A stretch of DNA of 64,000 nt from Muribaculaceae bacterium Isolate-002 (NCI) (GCA_004102805.1 SCEG01000012.1:1-64000), one strand, 5' to 3'; shown: positions 6,424 to 15,052, counted from the first letter of the stretch. Numbers and translations: made by a program. Notes: generated from the sequence alone by a model not told the origin.

Positions 6424-8970
6424 ATGAAAACAATCCTTACCATCATATTGGCAGTAATGACATTTATCACTGCCGGTGCCTACAAGTATTCATATACGTT
6501 TGACAACGTTCCGGTGTCGGAGGCTATAGTAAAAATAAGCAAAGAGAATCCCGAAGTCAATATTTCATTTATCTACAAAGAGCTCGACCGCTACCTGACG
6601 CGTGCACGCGTACGCACTGACGACGCTTTTGACGCCTTGCGCAGTGTGGTTGGCATACATCCCATATCAATAATCCGACGGGGCGACAATTACTATATCG
6701 AGGCTATGCAGCGTGGCGATTACACTCTGCGCGGGCGAGTGGTCGACACTGACGCCGAGCCGCTGGCCGCTGCAGTGGTGTATATCGTTTCGGCCGACGG
6801 GCTGAGGCAAATCACCTATGGATTTACCGATGGCAACGGCTGTTTCGAGATACCTTGCGACAGCAAGGACGTGACACTGCGTACGTCATATCTCGGATAT
6901 GAGGACTTTGCAATGTCTGTTCCTCATTCCGGCAACTGCGGTGTAATCACACTTAATCCCAAGGTTGTGGCTCTGAGAGAAGTGACAGTGAAATCTGGCC
7001 GTCCGGTGACGGCAATCAAAGGCGATGCGTTGGTGACAACCGTAGAGGGGACGCAGCTCGAACACGCCGGCACTGCAGAAGATGTCCTTGCACAGGTGCC
7101 TATGGTGCTTGCGCGTGACGGCAGCGTGGAGGTATTCGGCAAAGGGTCGCCGTCAATCTACGTAAACGGTCGTCAGATAATGGACATGACAGAGCTGTCT
7201 ATGATTAGCTCATCCGATATAAAGCGGGTGGAAGTGGTGACGAATCCCGGCGCAAGATATGACGGCTCTGTAAAATCAGTGATACGTATTTTCACGCGAC
7301 GCCCGCAAGGAGAGGGTTTCAGCGGCACGCTGCGGGCAACCGGCATAATGCGCGATTACGGCCAAAGCATCAACAACGCGAGGTTCAAATACCGCACCGG
7401 CGGACTTGAGGTTTTTGCCAATATTGCCGGAGGCGTCGGGAAATTTGACGGCAAGCAGGACATGGAAATGCTCACCAATACCACCATACGCTGGAATCAG
7501 TCGCTTGACCGTAACGGCACACTGCACCTGTTTGATTGCCTCGGACAGGCCGGCTTCTCCTATCTTTTAAATGACAATCACTCAATCGGCGCTCATTACA
7601 ATCAGCATTACACCAACTCCAGGTCCGACTATTTCGGCTTGACCACCGTGCACGCCGACGAAGAGTTCTACGACAAGCTGCAACTCAACAGCGTCGACCG
7701 ATCCAGAACACTCCCCTCCCACTATACCAATCTATACTATTCGGGCAAGGTAGGAGAACTTAGTATTGATTTCAACGCCGACTATATGTGGCGCAAGATT
7801 ACCAATCCCGTAACGGAAACCGAACTCAGCGCTATGCACGAGAGCACCGAGATTAATTCATGCGGAGTGAGCCGAAGCCGAATGTTTGCCGAAAAACTTA
7901 TTTTCAATTATCCCGTGTGGAAAGGAACGGTCGAGGTAGGCGAGGAATACACATCGTCACGCTTTTCGTCAGACTATATCACAGATGCAGAAATAGTAAA
8001 CAATGCCGATTCGCGTGTGAATGAAAACAATATCGCCGCTTTTCTGGAACTGCGTCAATCAATCGGCCGCTTCAACATCGTGGCCGGACTCCGTTATGAG
8101 TATGTCAAGTTTGACTACCTTGAAAACGGAACCAGGCAATCAGAGCAGAGCAAGACCTACAACAATCTGTTCCCATCGTTGTCATTTGCCACAACAGCCG
8201 GCAACGTGCAGCTGTCGCTCAACTACTCCCACAAGACGCAGCGTCCGAGTTATTCCGATCTTGACGGATCCATCGGCTATATCAACCGTTTTACCCTTGA
8301 CAGTGGTAATCCTTACCTCAAACCGGAGAAAATCCATTCGGTGGAATTGACAGGCGCTTGGAGGCAATTCTTCGCTCAGTTGTCCTACATCTGCAAGAAG
8401 GATCCGATAATGAGGACATCGCGCCCCTACAGCGAGAGCGGTGAAATCAAGCTTCTCACTATGGAGAACTTCCCTGAAATACAATCCCTCCGAGCATTCG
8501 TCGGCAGCAGTTTCAAGATAGGAGTGTGGGAACCGAGGGTCAATCTGGGCATTACCAAGCAATGGCTTTCAATGGATTACATGGGGAAGAAAAAAAGGCT
8601 TGACAATCCTGTCGGACTCGTTCAGTGGCAGAATGCCATTCATATTCCCGGCGACCTATGGCTCAACGTCGACCTCCAGTGGATGAGTGCCGGAAATGAA
8701 AAGAACTCATATCAAGGCCATTCCTCATTTATTGACGCAAGGCTATATAAAGCGTTCTTCAACAACAGTTTCAGCATCTCAGCCCAAGCCAACGACATAT
8801 TCAATACCCGTAATTACGGAGTGACGATGATGAGCGGCGACGTGACGCTGTATCAATGCTCCCGCTCGTTAAGCCGTTCGTTTGTGTTGACACTCCAGTA
8901 CACCTTCAATTCAAGCCGCGACCGCTACAAAGGCAAAGGCGCCGGCACCAACGAAAAGAACCGTTTCTGA
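6424..8970 (+). CDS. STN-domain outer-membrane beta-barrel receptor
   Basis: The 848-residue protein has a signal peptide (about 1-19), an STN domain (about 22-95, YTFDNVPVSEAIVKISKENP), a CarboxypepD_reg-like beta-sandwich (about 100-175, LRGRVVDTDAEPLAAAVVYI), a short plug-like part (about 180-280) and a long beta-barrel ending in aromatic residues (TLQYTF), as in the Bacteroidetes outer membrane beta-barrel family (OMP_b-brl_3). It is TonB-receptor-like. The STN domain should signal to the DUF4974 domain of the adjacent anti-sigma factor, which would release the sigma factor when ligand arrives. The ligand is unknown: no SusD-like partner or degradative enzyme is nearby. Confidence 0.9.
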   Translation: MKTILTIILAVMTFITAGAYKYSYTFDNVPVSEAIVKISKENPEVNISFIYKELDRYLTRARVRTDDAFDALRSVVGIHPISIIRRGDNYYIEAMQRGDYTLRGRVVDTDAEPLAAAVVYIVSADGLRQITYGFTDGNGCFEIPCDSKDVTLRTSYLGYEDFAMSVPHSGNCGVITLNPKVVALREVTVKSGRPVTAIKGDALVTTVEGTQLEHAGTAEDVLAQVPMVLARDGSVEVFGKGSPSIYVNGRQIMDMTELSMISSSDIKRVEVVTNPGARYDGSVKSVIRIFTRRPQGEGFSGTLRATGIMRDYGQSINNARFKYRTGGLEVFANIAGGVGKFDGKQDMEMLTNTTIRWNQSLDRNGTLHLFDCLGQAGFSYLLNDNHSIGAHYNQHYTNSRSDYFGLTTVHADEEFYDKLQLNSVDRSRTLPSHYTNLYYSGKVGELSIDFNADYMWRKITNPVTETELSAMHESTEINSCGVSRSRMFAEKLIFNYPVWKGTVEVGEEYTSSRFSSDYITDAEIVNNADSRVNENNIAAFLELRQSIGRFNIVAGLRYEYVKFDYLENGTRQSEQSKTYNNLFPSLSFATTAGNVQLSLNYSHKTQRPSYSDLDGSIGYINRFTLDSGNPYLKPEKIHSVELTGAWRQFFAQLSYICKKDPIMRTSRPYSESGEIKLLTMENFPEIQSLRAFVGSSFKIGVWEPRVNLGITKQWLSMDYMGKKKRLDNPVGLVQWQNAIHIPGDLWLNVDLQWMSAGNEKNSYQGHSSFIDARLYKAFFNNSFSISAQANDIFNTRNYGVTMMSGDVTLYQCSRSLSRSFVLTLQYTFNSSRDRYKGKGAGTNEKNRF

Positions 8971-9000
8971 TAAGGTTGACCCAAATGAAGTTACGCTATA

Positions 9001-9071
9001 TATAAAGATAAGACCTGGACGGGCGGTCTGTGGTTCCGACCACAATACTCCCGTTCCGGTCTTATCTCTAT
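9001..9071. other. Three-part inverted-repeat structure after the barrel gene
   Basis: GATAAGACC (9007-9015) pairs with GGTCTTATC (9058-9066), extended outward with one mismatch. Inside it GGACGGG (9017-9023) pairs with CCCGTTC (9050-9056), and the tip TGTGGT (9029-9034) pairs with ACCACA (9039-9044). The whole folds as one long stem of about 71 bases. It may be a terminator without a T run or a small palindromic mobile repeat. Confidence 0.55.
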
Positions 9072-9163
9072 AAAGTTGGCAGTTGGTTTATGAGCCTCGT
9101 CACTGTAGACTCCGGGCTCAGGTCAGTCACAGACCTCGAGTCTCGTGCTCTTTTTAATAGTCC

Positions 9164-9427
9164 CTAAATAAATATTATAAGAACCATAAAGATTACTATT
9201 AATAAAATTCTTGCAAGTTGGGCGTAACACTTTTGCCGGACACAGAAATAGGTAATAAGTGCAGTGAATACGGCCAGAAATATCCCTCCGACAATCAATA
9301 GCCATTGGGCGTAATAACCGAAAAATGCCCTGATTGTGAAGACGATGACGATAGGGATAAGAAGCAGCGAAATTGTTCCCGCACTCGGATTCTTGATAGT
9401 CTTCATTTTCTGTTCCATAATCATCAC
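9164..9427 (-). CDS. Small hydrophobic membrane protein, unknown function
   Basis: About 87 residues with three probable membrane segments (about 20-36 TISLLLIPIVIVFTI, 42-62 LLIVGGIFLAVFTALITYF, 71-87 LARILLIVIFMVLIIFI) and little else. I do not recognise a family. The start is uncertain: ATG codons occur at 9427, 9424 and 9418, and no ribosome site decides between them. It lies downstream of the frameshifted remnant 9467-9768 on the same strand. The surrounding DNA is A/T-rich and full of remnants, so this may be a recent arrival or a decaying gene. Confidence 0.5.
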   Translation of the reverse strand: MMIMEQKMKTIKNPSAGTISLLLIPIVIVFTIRAFFGYYAQWLLIVGGIFLAVFTALITYFCVRQKCYAQLARILLIVIFMVLIIFI

Positions 9428-9466
9428 ATTTTAAGTAAATTTAAAACCAATTTTTCCCGTTTTTGT

Positions 9467-9768
9467 TTAATATACTCGGTTCATACAAAGATCATACTCA
9501 CTTCGGATTGAACATAGCTCAGCATAGTTTGCTAAAAGTTCTATATCGGTGAATTCAACAGCAGCACCTGCTGTGGTAATGTCTAAAAATGCATCTACTC
9601 CTATGCTGAGACCTAATAACGAAAGTTTAAAGCGGCCATAGCTCTACAACCTTCCTCATGGCTCCTTGATGCATTATTATCTAATTGGATAATATATTTC
9701 ATAAATGGGCGAGTTGTCCTATCGATATAAACTGCCATAGCAACGTATAGTTTTACTTTTTTTATCAT
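9467..9768 (-). pseudogene. Candidate frameshifted small gene of unknown family
   Basis: On the minus strand an ATG at 9768 opens 51 codons (MIKKVKLYVAMAVYIDRTT, then FMKYIIQLDNNASRSHEEG) that stop at 9613. A second frame covering the same end (RFKLSLLGLSIGVDAFLDI, then TTAGAAVEFTDIELLANY) continues without a stop to 9467. Joining the two by a one- or two-base shift near 9630-9640 would give a protein of about 100 residues. The second half has ordinary amino-acid composition, unlike a random frame. I recognise no family. It could also be two unrelated chance frames. Confidence 0.35.
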
Positions 9769-9912
9769 AAATAAATAGTATTAATGAATAAAGTGTTTTT
9801 ATTATAACATTTTTTTAAATTAGTTTGATTTAACGTATAGATTTGAACATGCAGAAATTGCTCATGCAATCAATATTCGGAACTCAGTGCAGTGTATGCA
9901 GACAGCGCGTTT

Positions 9913-10001
9913 TGATGCGTCGCATCGCGGTATGGGGTTAGTTACAGGAAAGGGTTGTGGCGGAGCTCTGAAGCTATGGTTGTTGACGGTCCGTGGCCGG
10001 G
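9913..10001. repeat. 89-bp direct repeat, left copy (3' end of the MBL gene)
   Basis: These 89 bases are identical to 16169-16257. Read on the minus strand they hold the last 20 codons and stop of the MBL-fold hydrolase (PGHGPSTTIASELRHNPFL) plus 29 bases beyond the stop, including the 13-base palindrome GATGCGTCGCATC (9914-9926). No other part of the hydrolase gene is present here, so this is an orphan copy of a gene end, as left by site-specific integration. Confidence 0.9.
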
Positions 10002-10021
10002 TTTGTGCCGACTGTGAAGAC

Positions 10022-10043
10022 TTAAATGCTTTTGAGCATTTAA
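10022..10043. promoter_or_regulatory. Inverted repeat just upstream of the antitoxin-GNAT promoter
   Basis: TTAAATGC (10022-10029) and GCATTTAA (10036-10043) are perfect inverted copies around a 6-base loop, 10 bases before the -33 box of the next promoter. It could be an operator for autoregulation or a hairpin. Confidence 0.4.
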
Positions 10044-10053
10044 CAGTCAGGCT

Positions 10054-10085
10054 CTTGTGTAAGTTGTTATAATGTTGTAACTTTG
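10054..10085 (+). promoter_or_regulatory. Promoter of the antitoxin-like/GNAT operon
   Basis: CTTG (10054-10057), 20 bases, then TAACTTTG (10078-10085). The predicted start near 10092 excludes the upstream TTG start at 10083 and supports the ATG at 10107. Confidence 0.65.
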
Positions 10086-10106
10086 TATTATAAAACAGAA
10101 TCTGAT

Positions 10107-10295
10107 ATGGCTATGACAATAAACTCATCACCTGTACTGACAGGTGAATCAGCAAAAGCATTTTATGAAGAAGCTGAACGAAACGGGCAGCTCCCGACTC
10201 CACGTTTGTCGCCTGAAAGGGAGGCGCAGTTAAGAGAGTACGACCGCAAGTGTCGGGAGTTTTATCATCAGTTATTTGGCAAACGCAATGGCTGA
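10107..10295 (+). CDS. Small antitoxin-like protein preceding a GNAT gene
   Basis: A 62-residue hydrophilic protein (begins MAMTINSSPVLTGESAKAF, ends HQLFGKRNG) that overlaps the GNAT gene by 8 bases. Small gene first, overlap, and an acetyltransferase second is the layout of GNAT toxin-antitoxin operons, so I infer an antitoxin. Known TacA-type antitoxins are longer (about 90 residues) with a ribbon-helix-helix N-terminus, which I cannot see here; the C-terminal half is helical and charged (SPEREAQLREYDRKCREFY) and could wrap the partner. The ATG at 10107 fits the promoter; ATG 10113 is possible too. Confidence 0.65.
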   Translation: MAMTINSSPVLTGESAKAFYEEAERNGQLPTPRLSPEREAQLREYDRKCREFYHQLFGKRNG

Positions 10296-10896
10296 GAGTT
10301 CGTTATTTGAGTTGGCTTCAGAAGCAATAAGAATGCCATTTACACAGGAGGTGGCTTCTTTCTGCGAGCCATTCAGCTGTGATGACCCAGACCTCGATGA
10401 CTTCTTCAACAACACGGCGTTGTTCTACGACACTGAGATGTTGGGTAAAACATACGTATGGGTGGAGAAATCCAATCCTCGTAACATCATGGGAATGATT
10501 ACCCTTGCAAACGACAGCGTAAAATTGAAGCTTATAGCAAAATCGGCCCTCAACAGATTACAACGAGGAGTAAGCAACAACAAACGAGGCCTGAATTATC
10601 CTGCTGTTCTCATCGGTCGCCTTGGCGTGTCATCGCTATTCCGTGGCAAAGGTATGAACATAGGTAGCCAGATACTTGATTATATTAAAGGATGGTTTCG
10701 TTCAGAAGACAATAAAACCGGATGCCGTTTTATTGTTGTTGACGCTTACAACAACGAAAAGACTCTGCATTTTTATGAAAAGAACGGGTTCAAACCTCTG
10801 TATAAAACCGTGCAAGAGGAACGCGCCTTTTTGGAACTAAAACCGGAGGAGCCGTTGGAAACCCGCTTTATGTTCTTCGACCTGAAACTCAAATAA
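10288..10896 (+). CDS. GNAT-family N-acetyltransferase, possible toxin
   Basis: A 202-residue GNAT protein. The acetyl-CoA loop is GRLGVSSLFRGKGMNIGSQIL (about residues 112-132), and the C-terminal part has VVDAYNNEKTLHFYEKNGFKPLY with the conserved Tyr of the FYEK.GF motif. TacT-type toxins, which acetylate the amino group of charged tRNAs and stop translation, share this architecture and operon position. One deviation: the loop reads RGKGMN, where the consensus R/Q-x-x-G-x-G/A would have Gly or Ala instead of Asn. The start at 10288 overlaps the preceding stop, which suggests translational coupling. It may instead be an ordinary GNAT enzyme; activity is unproven. Confidence 0.8.
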   Translation: MAESSLFELASEAIRMPFTQEVASFCEPFSCDDPDLDDFFNNTALFYDTEMLGKTYVWVEKSNPRNIMGMITLANDSVKLKLIAKSALNRLQRGVSNNKRGLNYPAVLIGRLGVSSLFRGKGMNIGSQILDYIKGWFRSEDNKTGCRFIVVDAYNNEKTLHFYEKNGFKPLYKTVQEERAFLELKPEEPLETRFMFFDLKLK

Positions 10897-10937
10897 CATT
10901 ATTCGGTCAGCCAATTATATCAGTTCAATAGTGCTCA

Positions 10938-11501
10938 ATGTCTTCCTCCAACTTCAACACATATTACGAGAATATCGACTATGATTTTTGGCGCGATCTT
11001 TGTATTAAAGAAGGAGTGTTGCGCCATTATGAAAAAGGCGAGCTGTTTGCCGAGCGAGGACAGGTCGCACGATATATCGGATATGTAAAGTCAGGCACCC
11101 TTAAATATGTGGCATACGCAGCCGACGGATCCGAGTGTGTTGTCGGCTTGGAGTTTGCCGGTGAATTTGTCGCCGATTTCCCATTCTCTCTTTACGGCAA
11201 AAAATCTCGCGTTTCTATCGTTGCCGTTACCCCCTGCGAGATTTATTGCATACAGACGAGGGATATAGGTCAGCGCATGAAATCCGACGAGCAGCTATAT
11301 AGAATCATTGCCGAAACCAATGTTGCGTTGTTTGATACCACATACAACCGATACATAAATCTACACACCAAATCGGCGCAAGAAAGATACAACGAACTTA
11401 TTGCCAAATACGATAATATCTTCTCGCTGTTTTCATTAAAAGATATAGCGTCTTTCCTTAATATAACTCCCACCCATTTAAGCAGATTAAGAAAATCTTA
11501 A
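10938..11501 (+). CDS. Crp/Fnr family transcriptional regulator
   Basis: The 187-residue protein has an N-terminal cyclic-nucleotide-binding-type beta-roll (about 20-115: LRHYEKGELFAERGQVARYIGYVKSG, FAGEFVADFPFSLY), a dimer helix (about 118-150) and a C-terminal helix-turn-helix (SLKDIASFLNITPTHLSRLRKS). No Cys cluster is present, so it is not an Fnr-type oxygen sensor; its ligand is unknown. The receptor operon begins 84 bases downstream, with a perfect palindrome in between that is a good candidate for its binding site. The gene lies inside the block flanked by 89-bp repeats, in the same orientation as its neighbours. Confidence 0.93.
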   Translation: MSSSNFNTYYENIDYDFWRDLCIKEGVLRHYEKGELFAERGQVARYIGYVKSGTLKYVAYAADGSECVVGLEFAGEFVADFPFSLYGKKSRVSIVAVTPCEIYCIQTRDIGQRMKSDEQLYRIIAETNVALFDTTYNRYINLHTKSAQERYNELIAKYDNIFSLFSLKDIASFLNITPTHLSRLRKS

Positions 11502-11516
11502 TCTTTTTCAGCCAGC

Positions 11517-11532
11517 CTCAACATTTGTTGAG
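11517..11532. promoter_or_regulatory. Perfect 16-bp palindrome, candidate Crp/Fnr operator
   Basis: CTCAACATTTGTTGAG is a perfect inverted repeat (6-bp arms, 4-base centre) centred at 11524.5. That is about 41 bases before the start inferred from the -7 box at 11554-11561, the classic spacing of class II activation by Crp-type proteins. It lies 16 bases after the Crp/Fnr gene. Confidence 0.6.
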
Positions 11533-11553
11533 AGCAAAGTCGCGGTTTATACC

Positions 11554-11561
11554 TAACTTTG
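11554..11561 (+). promoter_or_regulatory. -7 element of the receptor operon
   Basis: TAACTTTG fits the Bacteroidetes -7 consensus, but no TTTG lies at 19-21 bases upstream; the nearest is 26 bases away inside the palindrome. A weak -33 region beside an operator is what an activator-dependent promoter would look like. Confidence 0.55.
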
Positions 11562-11585
11562 CTTAAATTTCAAAATAGGCTGAAA

Positions 11586-14186
11586 ATGACTAACCGACTA
11601 ATAATATTTTTATTGTTGTGTGCCTTTGCTATTACTTCAATGGCACAGTCGGTTATTAGCGGTAAAGTTTCAAACGCCGAAGGTAACAGTGTGGACTTTG
11701 TCAGTGTGATTGCATCACCGGCTAATGCTCCGAAGACGATATTGGTATCTGCCTTCACCGATGAAAACGGCAAGTTTCAAATGTCGGTTAAAAGCGAGTG
11801 CGACAGCCTTATTCTCAAAGCGTCGAGTGTCGAGATTGCTCCGGCGCAGATTATAGTGCCTAACCGCTCCGGGAGCTATGAAATCATTGTGGAGAACCGC
11901 GCCGTCGAACTGAAAGAGGTTGTTGTAAAGTCGAAGAAAGTCTATTCGCAGGGCGACACCATCAACTATAATGTAGGCTCTTTCCTGTCGCAGACAGACC
12001 AGTCGATAGCCGATGTCTTGAAGAAAATGCCGGGCATAACGGTTTCGGATGCCGGACAGGTGTCCTATCAGGGCAAACCTATCAAGAATTTTTACATTGA
12101 AGGACTTGACCTTATGAAAGGGCATTACGGTATTGCCACCAACAACATCGACCCCAACAACATCGCCACGGTGCAGGTGCTTGAAAACCATCAGGACATC
12201 AAGGCTCTCAAAGGGCTGCGCCCGGAGGAACAGGCCTCAATCAATCTGCGGCTCAAAGAGGGTGTAAAGGGTGTGTTCAATCTCATTGCAACACTCGGAG
12301 GTGGTTATGGTGATGAAGGATTGTGGAACAACTCCGCAATAGCAACGTATTTCCGTCGCAACAGCCAGTTTCTCGCAACTTATAAGGGGAACAATACCGG
12401 CGAGGATTTATCGCAGGAACTGTATTCCTTCGACAACGATTATTCGCGCACAAGCAATATCTCGACAATCTCCATGCCGTCGGCTCCGGGTATAGACAAG
12501 CGCTTCTACTATTTCAACCGCTCGCACAACGCCACATTCAACAATGTATATCGTGTAGGCAAATCGGGCGAGTTTAGTATCAACGCCGCCTATCTGAACG
12601 ACCGCGACACGAGGCAAAGCCATTCGGCAACCACCAATTACCTGCCCGACGGCGGAGTGAACACCGTTGACGAAATGATGGACGGCACAGCGCGTATGCA
12701 GAAAGCATACGGCGACCTTACATATATGAACAACGGCGATGAAAGCTATCTCAAAGAGCAGTTGAAATTTGATTGGAGTACTATCGATGCCGACAGCCGT
12801 ATTGTAGCCGGAGGCGACAATGTAAGCCAGATTGGTAAGATTGACACTTACCGCCTGCTCAACAAATTTCACATGACGCACCGCAATACCTCCGACCGTG
12901 GCTTTGAGATTTCCTCGCTTGTCAACATGGAAAAGAGACCGCACAGCCTGTCTGTTTCTCCCAACCTGTTCCCCAACATCATACCGGGTGATATGCTGTA
13001 TCAGCATGTGGATTTCCGCAATATTTCCACCGAGAACAGTGCGGGATTGCTGTCGGCTCTTAAGGTCGGCAATTTCACGCTTCACCCCTCGGCGATAGTC
13101 AACTATCATCACAATTCACTTGAAAGCAGACTTGATGCCGCAGACAACGACCTGACGCTTGACCATCTCGATGCCGGAGTCGGTGTCGAAATGATGTTCA
13201 GCACCCGAAAAATCCACACCGCGCTCTATTTGCCATTAAAATATCGCTTGTTCCGGTTGAATAATAGGCTTGACGGCAACATCACCGACAAAAACCGTTT
13301 CCGTGTCGAGCCGTCGCTCAACTTCACATACAAATTCAACAGCAGCCATAACCTCAAAGCGGCGGCAATGCTGAACTATATGACACCCTCGATTGAAACG
13401 CTGTATTCCGGGCACATACTGACATCTTACCGCCAGTTGTCGGCTTACGACGTGGCAGGGCTGTACGAAGGCATGAATCAGTTTTACTCGTTAGGCTACG
13501 ATTTCAAGAATATTCTTTCTATGAGTTTCGCCGGAGCGGAAGTTTCGTGGAACAGACAGTCGCCCGAAGTGCTATATGGTTCCTACTACGACGGCATAGT
13601 GCAGCGCACCATCAGCCGCCGTACATCGGAGAACGGAGATATGATTTCGGCAAAAATCCATGCAAGTCAGGGATTCGACTGGCGACGCCTGAAAATCGGA
13701 GCTTCGGTTACATACTCCTATTACGACAGTCCGCTGCTCGTTCAGGACGAGGTGTTGCGCTACTCCGGCAACAGCATAGGAGTGAACGCTGACATCAGCC
13801 TGACGCCGTTCAAATGGTTAGGTGTATCTTATCAAGGCAACTACTCGCAGTCGGCGACACAGCAGAAAGGCTATGACAGATTTCCGTGGCTGCGCACCGT
13901 AACGAACAAGGCTTCTCTCGACTTTACAATTCCCGGAGGCGTTACGCTTACTACATCGCTCTACAATTACTACAACAACTTCAACGATGGCGACAAGTCC
14001 TTCCTTCTGCTCAATGCCGAGGCGAAGTACACCATAAAGCGTTTCAGCTTTACTCTGTCATGCGACAACCTGCTCAACCGGAAGTCGTATGTATATTCCA
14101 GTCTATCTGCTCTCACGGAGTCAAAGGCAATCTACAACATACGCCCTCGCAGTGTGTTGCTCAAAATACGATTCAGAATATTCTAA
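11586..14186 (+). CDS. TonB-dependent-receptor-like outer membrane protein
   Basis: The 866-residue protein has a signal peptide (about 1-21, ending ITSMAQ), a CarboxypepD_reg-like beta-sandwich (about 22-108), a plug domain (about 110-215, SIADVLKKMPGITVSDAGQVSYQGKPIKNFYIEGLDL) and a long barrel ending RPRSVLLKIRFRIF. There is no STN domain, so it would not signal through a sigma/anti-sigma pair. GLPGLI and BF3164 genes follow at once, and the three are probably one operon. The Bacteroidetes receptor-GLPGLI pairing is recurrent but its substrate is not known. The ATG at 11586 was chosen because it starts the signal peptide and lies about 20 bases after the inferred transcription start. Confidence 0.88.
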   Translation: MTNRLIIFLLLCAFAITSMAQSVISGKVSNAEGNSVDFVSVIASPANAPKTILVSAFTDENGKFQMSVKSECDSLILKASSVEIAPAQIIVPNRSGSYEIIVENRAVELKEVVVKSKKVYSQGDTINYNVGSFLSQTDQSIADVLKKMPGITVSDAGQVSYQGKPIKNFYIEGLDLMKGHYGIATNNIDPNNIATVQVLENHQDIKALKGLRPEEQASINLRLKEGVKGVFNLIATLGGGYGDEGLWNNSAIATYFRRNSQFLATYKGNNTGEDLSQELYSFDNDYSRTSNISTISMPSAPGIDKRFYYFNRSHNATFNNVYRVGKSGEFSINAAYLNDRDTRQSHSATTNYLPDGGVNTVDEMMDGTARMQKAYGDLTYMNNGDESYLKEQLKFDWSTIDADSRIVAGGDNVSQIGKIDTYRLLNKFHMTHRNTSDRGFEISSLVNMEKRPHSLSVSPNLFPNIIPGDMLYQHVDFRNISTENSAGLLSALKVGNFTLHPSAIVNYHHNSLESRLDAADNDLTLDHLDAGVGVEMMFSTRKIHTALYLPLKYRLFRLNNRLDGNITDKNRFRVEPSLNFTYKFNSSHNLKAAAMLNYMTPSIETLYSGHILTSYRQLSAYDVAGLYEGMNQFYSLGYDFKNILSMSFAGAEVSWNRQSPEVLYGSYYDGIVQRTISRRTSENGDMISAKIHASQGFDWRRLKIGASVTYSYYDSPLLVQDEVLRYSGNSIGVNADISLTPFKWLGVSYQGNYSQSATQQKGYDRFPWLRTVTNKASLDFTIPGGVTLTTSLYNYYNNFNDGDKSFLLLNAEAKYTIKRFSFTLSCDNLLNRKSYVYSSLSALTESKAIYNIRPRSVLLKIRFRIF

Positions 14187-14197
14187 AATACACCGTT

Positions 14198-15052
14198 ATG
14201 AAATATATTTTATCACTACTTTTTGTTTCCCTGTGGATTACAGGTGCAGCACAGGAAACCTGCTCCCGGATTATTGACCGGGCAATGTCCGTTGATACCG
14301 CCCGATACAAGGTTACATATTCGCTGAAATATAAATTCCATCCAGACAAACGAGACGCCTACAACGACACACGGATTGTGCAGATTGGTAAGCGCAATGT
14401 AAAAGATTACAGCGACATAATCAACCACTTCGATTCGTTGGCTACCGAACAGATTCGTCGTGGGGCGGATTCGTATTCCAATGTGTCGGGCAATCCGTGG
14501 CCTTTGGAAATCATCAGACCCGTTCGGGGAGAGAAAGCCGATTTGAAATACCGGCTGTCAATATCCGCTTTCTTTGTCTATTCTGATTCCATTCCGTCGT
14601 TGGAATGGAATTTCAGCAGTGAAGAAACCGAATCGATTATGGGCTATGACTGCCGTAAAGCGACTACTGACTTTGCCGGACGCACTTATTCAGCATGGTT
14701 TACACCTGAAATCCCTTTGCCTTTCGGGCCTTACAAATTCGGAGGTCTGCCCGGTCTTATCCTAAAAATAGAAGATGCTGAAAGACAATTTGTCTGGGAG
14801 GCAATCGGATTCGAACGCACGAACAATCCCATAATGGAATATACATACCGTGACGGCAACGATAAACGATGCTCCGTATCCGATGTTGAAAAAACTCTTG
14901 TACGCTATTTCAAATCGCCGGTCGGTTTTATGATTTCAGAGATGGGCGGAGATAGCAACAGGGTTCATATTGTCGGCAAGGATGGCAAAGTGATGAATAA
15001 TGCCGATGCAACCCAAATGTCAGTTCCATATATACCACTCGAAATAAAATGA
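14198..15052 (+). CDS. GLPGLI family exported protein
   Basis: The 284-residue protein has a signal peptide (MKYILSLLFVSLWITGAAQ) and the defining motif GPYKFGGLPGLIL at about residue 182. The family is Bacteroidetes-specific, predicted to be periplasmic or outer-membrane associated, and of unknown biochemical role. It begins 11 bases after the receptor gene and its stop overlaps the start of the BF3164 gene by 4 bases (ATGA). The start at 14198 was chosen because longer versions run back through the receptor coding region in another frame. Confidence 0.92.
   Translation: MKYILSLLFVSLWITGAAQETCSRIIDRAMSVDTARYKVTYSLKYKFHPDKRDAYNDTRIVQIGKRNVKDYSDIINHFDSLATEQIRRGADSYSNVSGNPWPLEIIRPVRGEKADLKYRLSISAFFVYSDSIPSLEWNFSSEETESIMGYDCRKATTDFAGRTYSAWFTPEIPLPFGPYKFGGLPGLILKIEDAERQFVWEAIGFERTNNPIMEYTYRDGNDKRCSVSDVEKTLVRYFKSPVGFMISEMGGDSNRVHIVGKDGKVMNNADATQMSVPYIPLEIK

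Noticed and set aside
13886-14197. Long upstream extension of the GLPGLI frame
   Set aside because: It runs through the receptor coding region in another frame; the signal peptide begins at 14198.
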